Part shown: piece after piece, positions 41,510 to 43,222 of the stretch
How positions within the stretch are numbered: position 1 is the stretch's first letter
Layout of the letters: each line of letters starts with the position of its first letter
NCBI RefSeq assembly: GCF_000739015.1
Contig: NZ_JPUG01000023.1
Coordinates: 1 to 43,222, forward strand
Source: Microvirga sp. BSC39
GTDB lineage: Bacteria > Pseudomonadota > Alphaproteobacteria > Rhizobiales > Beijerinckiaceae
DNA: 43,222 nt
Reading direction: 5' to 3'
Notes under the pieces: model-generated
What the model saw: the letters and a program-made list of their open reading frames with translations, nothing else
The model's database searches: none
What the model was told of the DNA's origin: nothing
Position numbers and translations under genes: made by a program

Positions 41510-41995
41510 GTGGCAACAAAGTGGGTAGCTGGCACACAACAGTCAGACATTCTGGATTTTAGGCACAGCACTTCAAGTAATCACTTGTATGGTTGGGACG
41601 GCAATGATGTTGTCATTGGCGGTTCGGGAAACGACATCATCGAGGGTGGTAAGGGAGCGGATTTTCTATGGGGAGGCGCCGGCTCTGATGAGTTCCGCTT
41701 TTACAGTTGGGATCTGCAGCCCGCCGGGGGAGTAGTGGATCAGATCGCTGATTTCCAGGGAGCTGGGAAAGCGGGGGGAGATACTATTAGCTTTGGTTTC
41801 GTTGGTGAAAACGCATCGCTGCAGTTTGCTGGTTTTCACCGCGTCTACGCTGCCGATGGTAGCTTTACTGAAGACACCTCTAAGGGCTACTATAGCCTTT
41901 ACTCCGGAACAAAATACTACGGCAGCTTCCAAATCCATACGACTGACACGACTGCAGACCAACTCAGGCTCGGGGTTGACTACTTCCTTGCATGA
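41510..41995 (+). CDS. small RTX (calcium-binding repeat) protein
   Basis: This 161-residue protein starts with GTG 41510, with AGGAG 6 bases upstream, giving MATKWVAGTQQSDILDF. It has two to three RTX nonapeptides (LYGWDGNDVVIGGSGNDIIE, GGKGADFLWGGAGSDEF), then a C-terminal domain of the serralysin-C type (VVDQIADFQGAGKAGGDTIS, ending QLRLGVDYFLA). It has no enzyme domain. Such proteins are exported by type I secretion and may act as matrix or adhesin modules. The paralogous C-terminal region of the glucanase (34143-36926) is similar in plan. Confidence 0.75.
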   Translation: MATKWVAGTQQSDILDFRHSTSSNHLYGWDGNDVVIGGSGNDIIEGGKGADFLWGGAGSDEFRFYSWDLQPAGGVVDQIADFQGAGKAGGDTISFGFVGENASLQFAGFHRVYAADGSFTEDTSKGYYSLYSGTKYYGSFQIHTTDTTADQLRLGVDYFLA

Positions 41996-42096
41996 GTGCG
42001 TTTGTCAAAACGTTGTAGCACTTGATATGAACCGTGAGGAGACTTGTCCAGTCCGCTACTTCTTCGGGTAGCGGTACGTATCAAGTTGCCTCATCA

Positions 42097-42132
42097 GATC
42101 GCCTGGGCCAGCAATTGCTGGCCCAGGCGATC
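42097..42132. repeat. perfect 36-bp palindrome
   Basis: GATCGCCTGGGCCAGCAA (42097-42114) is followed immediately by its exact reverse complement (42115-42132), centred on AATT, with no spacer. It is located between the small RTX gene and galU, about 100 bases beyond the RTX stop and 210 beyond the galU stop. It has no T-run, so it is not a typical terminator, though it could act as a bidirectional one. It may also be an inverted junction of two mobile-element ends. Confidence 0.8.
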
Positions 42133-42340
42133 AGGTCCTGACTCATCAGACCAGACGTGCTCAAAAGAAAATTGGTGAAGCTGCCGTTCGGCGAGAAGTC
42201 GCTGGCTGCCTGCAACAGCCCATGACAATCGGGAGCGCCGGCATTTTTTGAGATCGGATTCCAGCACCCACTCCACTGCTACTGGACACGGCGTGGCACG
42301 CAACGGCTACAGACAGCGGCGCGTTCAGATTTGAACCCGC

Positions 42341-43219
42341 CTACTTCTGCCGCAGCAGCGCTTCGAGTTCGCGGCGGAATTCCGCCGAGAGCTCCTCGCG
42401 CTCAAGGGCATAGGCCACGTTGGCCATGAGGAAGCCGATCTTCGAGCCGGTATCGTAGGTCCTGCCCTGGTACTTCATGCCGAAGAAGGGCTGCTCCTTC
42501 ATGAGGCGGATCATGGAATCGGTCAGCTGGATCTCGTTGCCGGCGCCGCGCTCCTGGTTCGAGAGCAGGTCGAAGACCTGGGGCTGCAGGATGTAGCGGC
42601 CGGAGATGATGTAGTTCGACGGCGCGGTGCCCTTCGGGGGCTTCTCCACCATGCCGGTGATCTCGAAGGTCTGGCCGAATTCCTGGCCGACCGAGACGAT
42701 GCCGTACTGGTGGGTCTGGTCCTCGGGCACTTCCTCCACGGCGATGATATTGCCGCCGTGCTTCTCATAGGCTGCGATCATCTGCTCCATGGAGCCGCGG
42801 CTGAGCATGTCGGGCAGGATCACCGCGAAGGGCTCGTCGCCCACCAGCTCCCGGGCGCACCACACCGCGTGGCCGAGGCCCAAGGGCTCCTGCTGGCGGG
42901 TGAAGCTCGTCTGGCCGGCCTGGGGCTGATCCTTGGCCAGGATCTCCAGCTCCTTGGTCTTGCCGCGGCCCTCGAGGGTGCGGTTGAGCTCGTAGGCAAT
43001 GTCGAAATGGTCCTCGATCACGGCCTTGTTGCGCCCGGTGACGAAGATGAAATGCTCGATCCCGGCGGCGCGGGCCTCGTCAACCACGTGCTGCACCACG
43101 GGACGGTCGACGACGCACAGCATCTCCTTGGGCACAGCCTTGGTGGCGGGCAGGAACCGGGTGCCGAGACCGGCGACGGGCAGGACTGCTTTGCGGATAC
43201 GCTTCATTGAATGAGCCAT
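42341..43219 (-). CDS. galU: UTP-glucose-1-phosphate uridylyltransferase
   Basis: This 292-residue enzyme makes UDP-glucose from UTP and glucose-1-phosphate in the cytoplasm, the donor for exopolysaccharide, lipopolysaccharide and glucans. The N-terminal nucleotide-binding motif is VLPVAGLGTRFLPATKAVPK, followed by FIFVTGRNKAVIEDHFD, FAVILPDMLSR with the metal Asp, and GMVEKPPKGTAPSNYIISGR. The length agrees with GalU (about 290-300). The start is ATG 43219 (MAHSMKRIRK) or 43207; the upstream signal is at or beyond the window edge. It flanks the glycan-modifying genes, which fits surface-polysaccharide production. Confidence 0.96.
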   Translation of the reverse strand: MAHSMKRIRKAVLPVAGLGTRFLPATKAVPKEMLCVVDRPVVQHVVDEARAAGIEHFIFVTGRNKAVIEDHFDIAYELNRTLEGRGKTKELEILAKDQPQAGQTSFTRQQEPLGLGHAVWCARELVGDEPFAVILPDMLSRGSMEQMIAAYEKHGGNIIAVEEVPEDQTHQYGIVSVGQEFGQTFEITGMVEKPPKGTAPSNYIISGRYILQPQVFDLLSNQERGAGNEIQLTDSMIRLMKEQPFFGMKYQGRTYDTGSKIGFLMANVAYALEREELSAEFRRELEALLRQK

Positions 43220-43222
43220 AGA

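Noticed and set aside
42710..43210. 166-codon plus-strand open frame
   Set aside because: It is antisense to galU.

Overview
The window looks like chromosomal DNA of an alphaproteobacterium of the order Hyphomicrobiales (Rhizobiales), most likely Methylobacteriaceae (Microvirga/Methylobacterium type). The reasons are the moderately GC-rich composition, a Caulobacter-type Tad/Cpa pilus locus, several DUF6894-type small proteins, a small conserved protein beginning MKTAAEYRKHAEECR, and insertion sequences of types common in that family. No rRNA, tRNA or CRISPR array was seen. All assignments come from reading the sequence and recalling families; no search was run.

Layout. (1) 1-10.3 kb is an accessory stretch: the 5' end of an IS110-type transposase, then about 15 short genes, mostly on the minus strand and mostly of unknown function. 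Several are broken by single-base indels: a secreted protein at 4.3-4.9 kb, a conserved hypothetical at 7.0-7.5 kb, a small secreted protein at 7.9-8.1 kb and two of three clustered DUF6894 genes. Intrinsic terminators and a two-copy small-RNA-like element lie between them. (2) 10.4-12.3 kb holds a secreted glycine-rich protein preceded by an AT-rich leader, an IS3 transposase remnant and a PilZ-domain protein. (3) 12.3-25 kb is a nearly complete Tad pilus locus: a small lipoprotein and the CpaC secretin on the minus strand, then TadD, Flp pilin, CpaA peptidase, CpaB, CpaE/TadZ, CpaF ATPase, TadB, TadC and three TadE/TadG-like pseudopilins on the plus strand, with a stand-alone secretin-N-domain protein on the minus strand between cpaE and cpaF. 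(4) 25-30 kb carries two paralogous LuxR-type response regulators on either side of small genes and a histidine-phosphatase-like protein. (5) 30-42 kb mixes insertion sequences (IS3, IS256, IS5, IS630) with surface-polysaccharide functions: an N-terminally truncated sulfatase/phosphoglycerol-transferase-like protein, a large RTX-GH16 glucanase, an ExoZ-like acyltransferase and a small RTX protein. (6) The window ends in galU, which makes UDP-glucose for surface polysaccharides.

How it fits together. The pilus genes, the PilZ protein (a possible c-di-GMP sensor), the two response regulators and the polysaccharide genes all point to surface attachment and biofilm. Flp pilin is processed by CpaA, assembled by CpaF/TadB/TadC and exported through CpaC with TadD, CpaB and CpaE helping. 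The glucanase and acyltransferase would trim and decorate a beta-glucan-type exopolysaccharide made from UDP-glucose. The core pilus and galU genes are intact, whereas the flanking small genes and most IS copies are decaying. That contrast argues for real gene loss in accessory DNA rather than uniform sequencing error. No wholly new system is proven. The best candidates for novelty are the two-copy small RNA, the DUF6894 cluster, the twin regulators, and a perfect 36-bp palindrome near galU.
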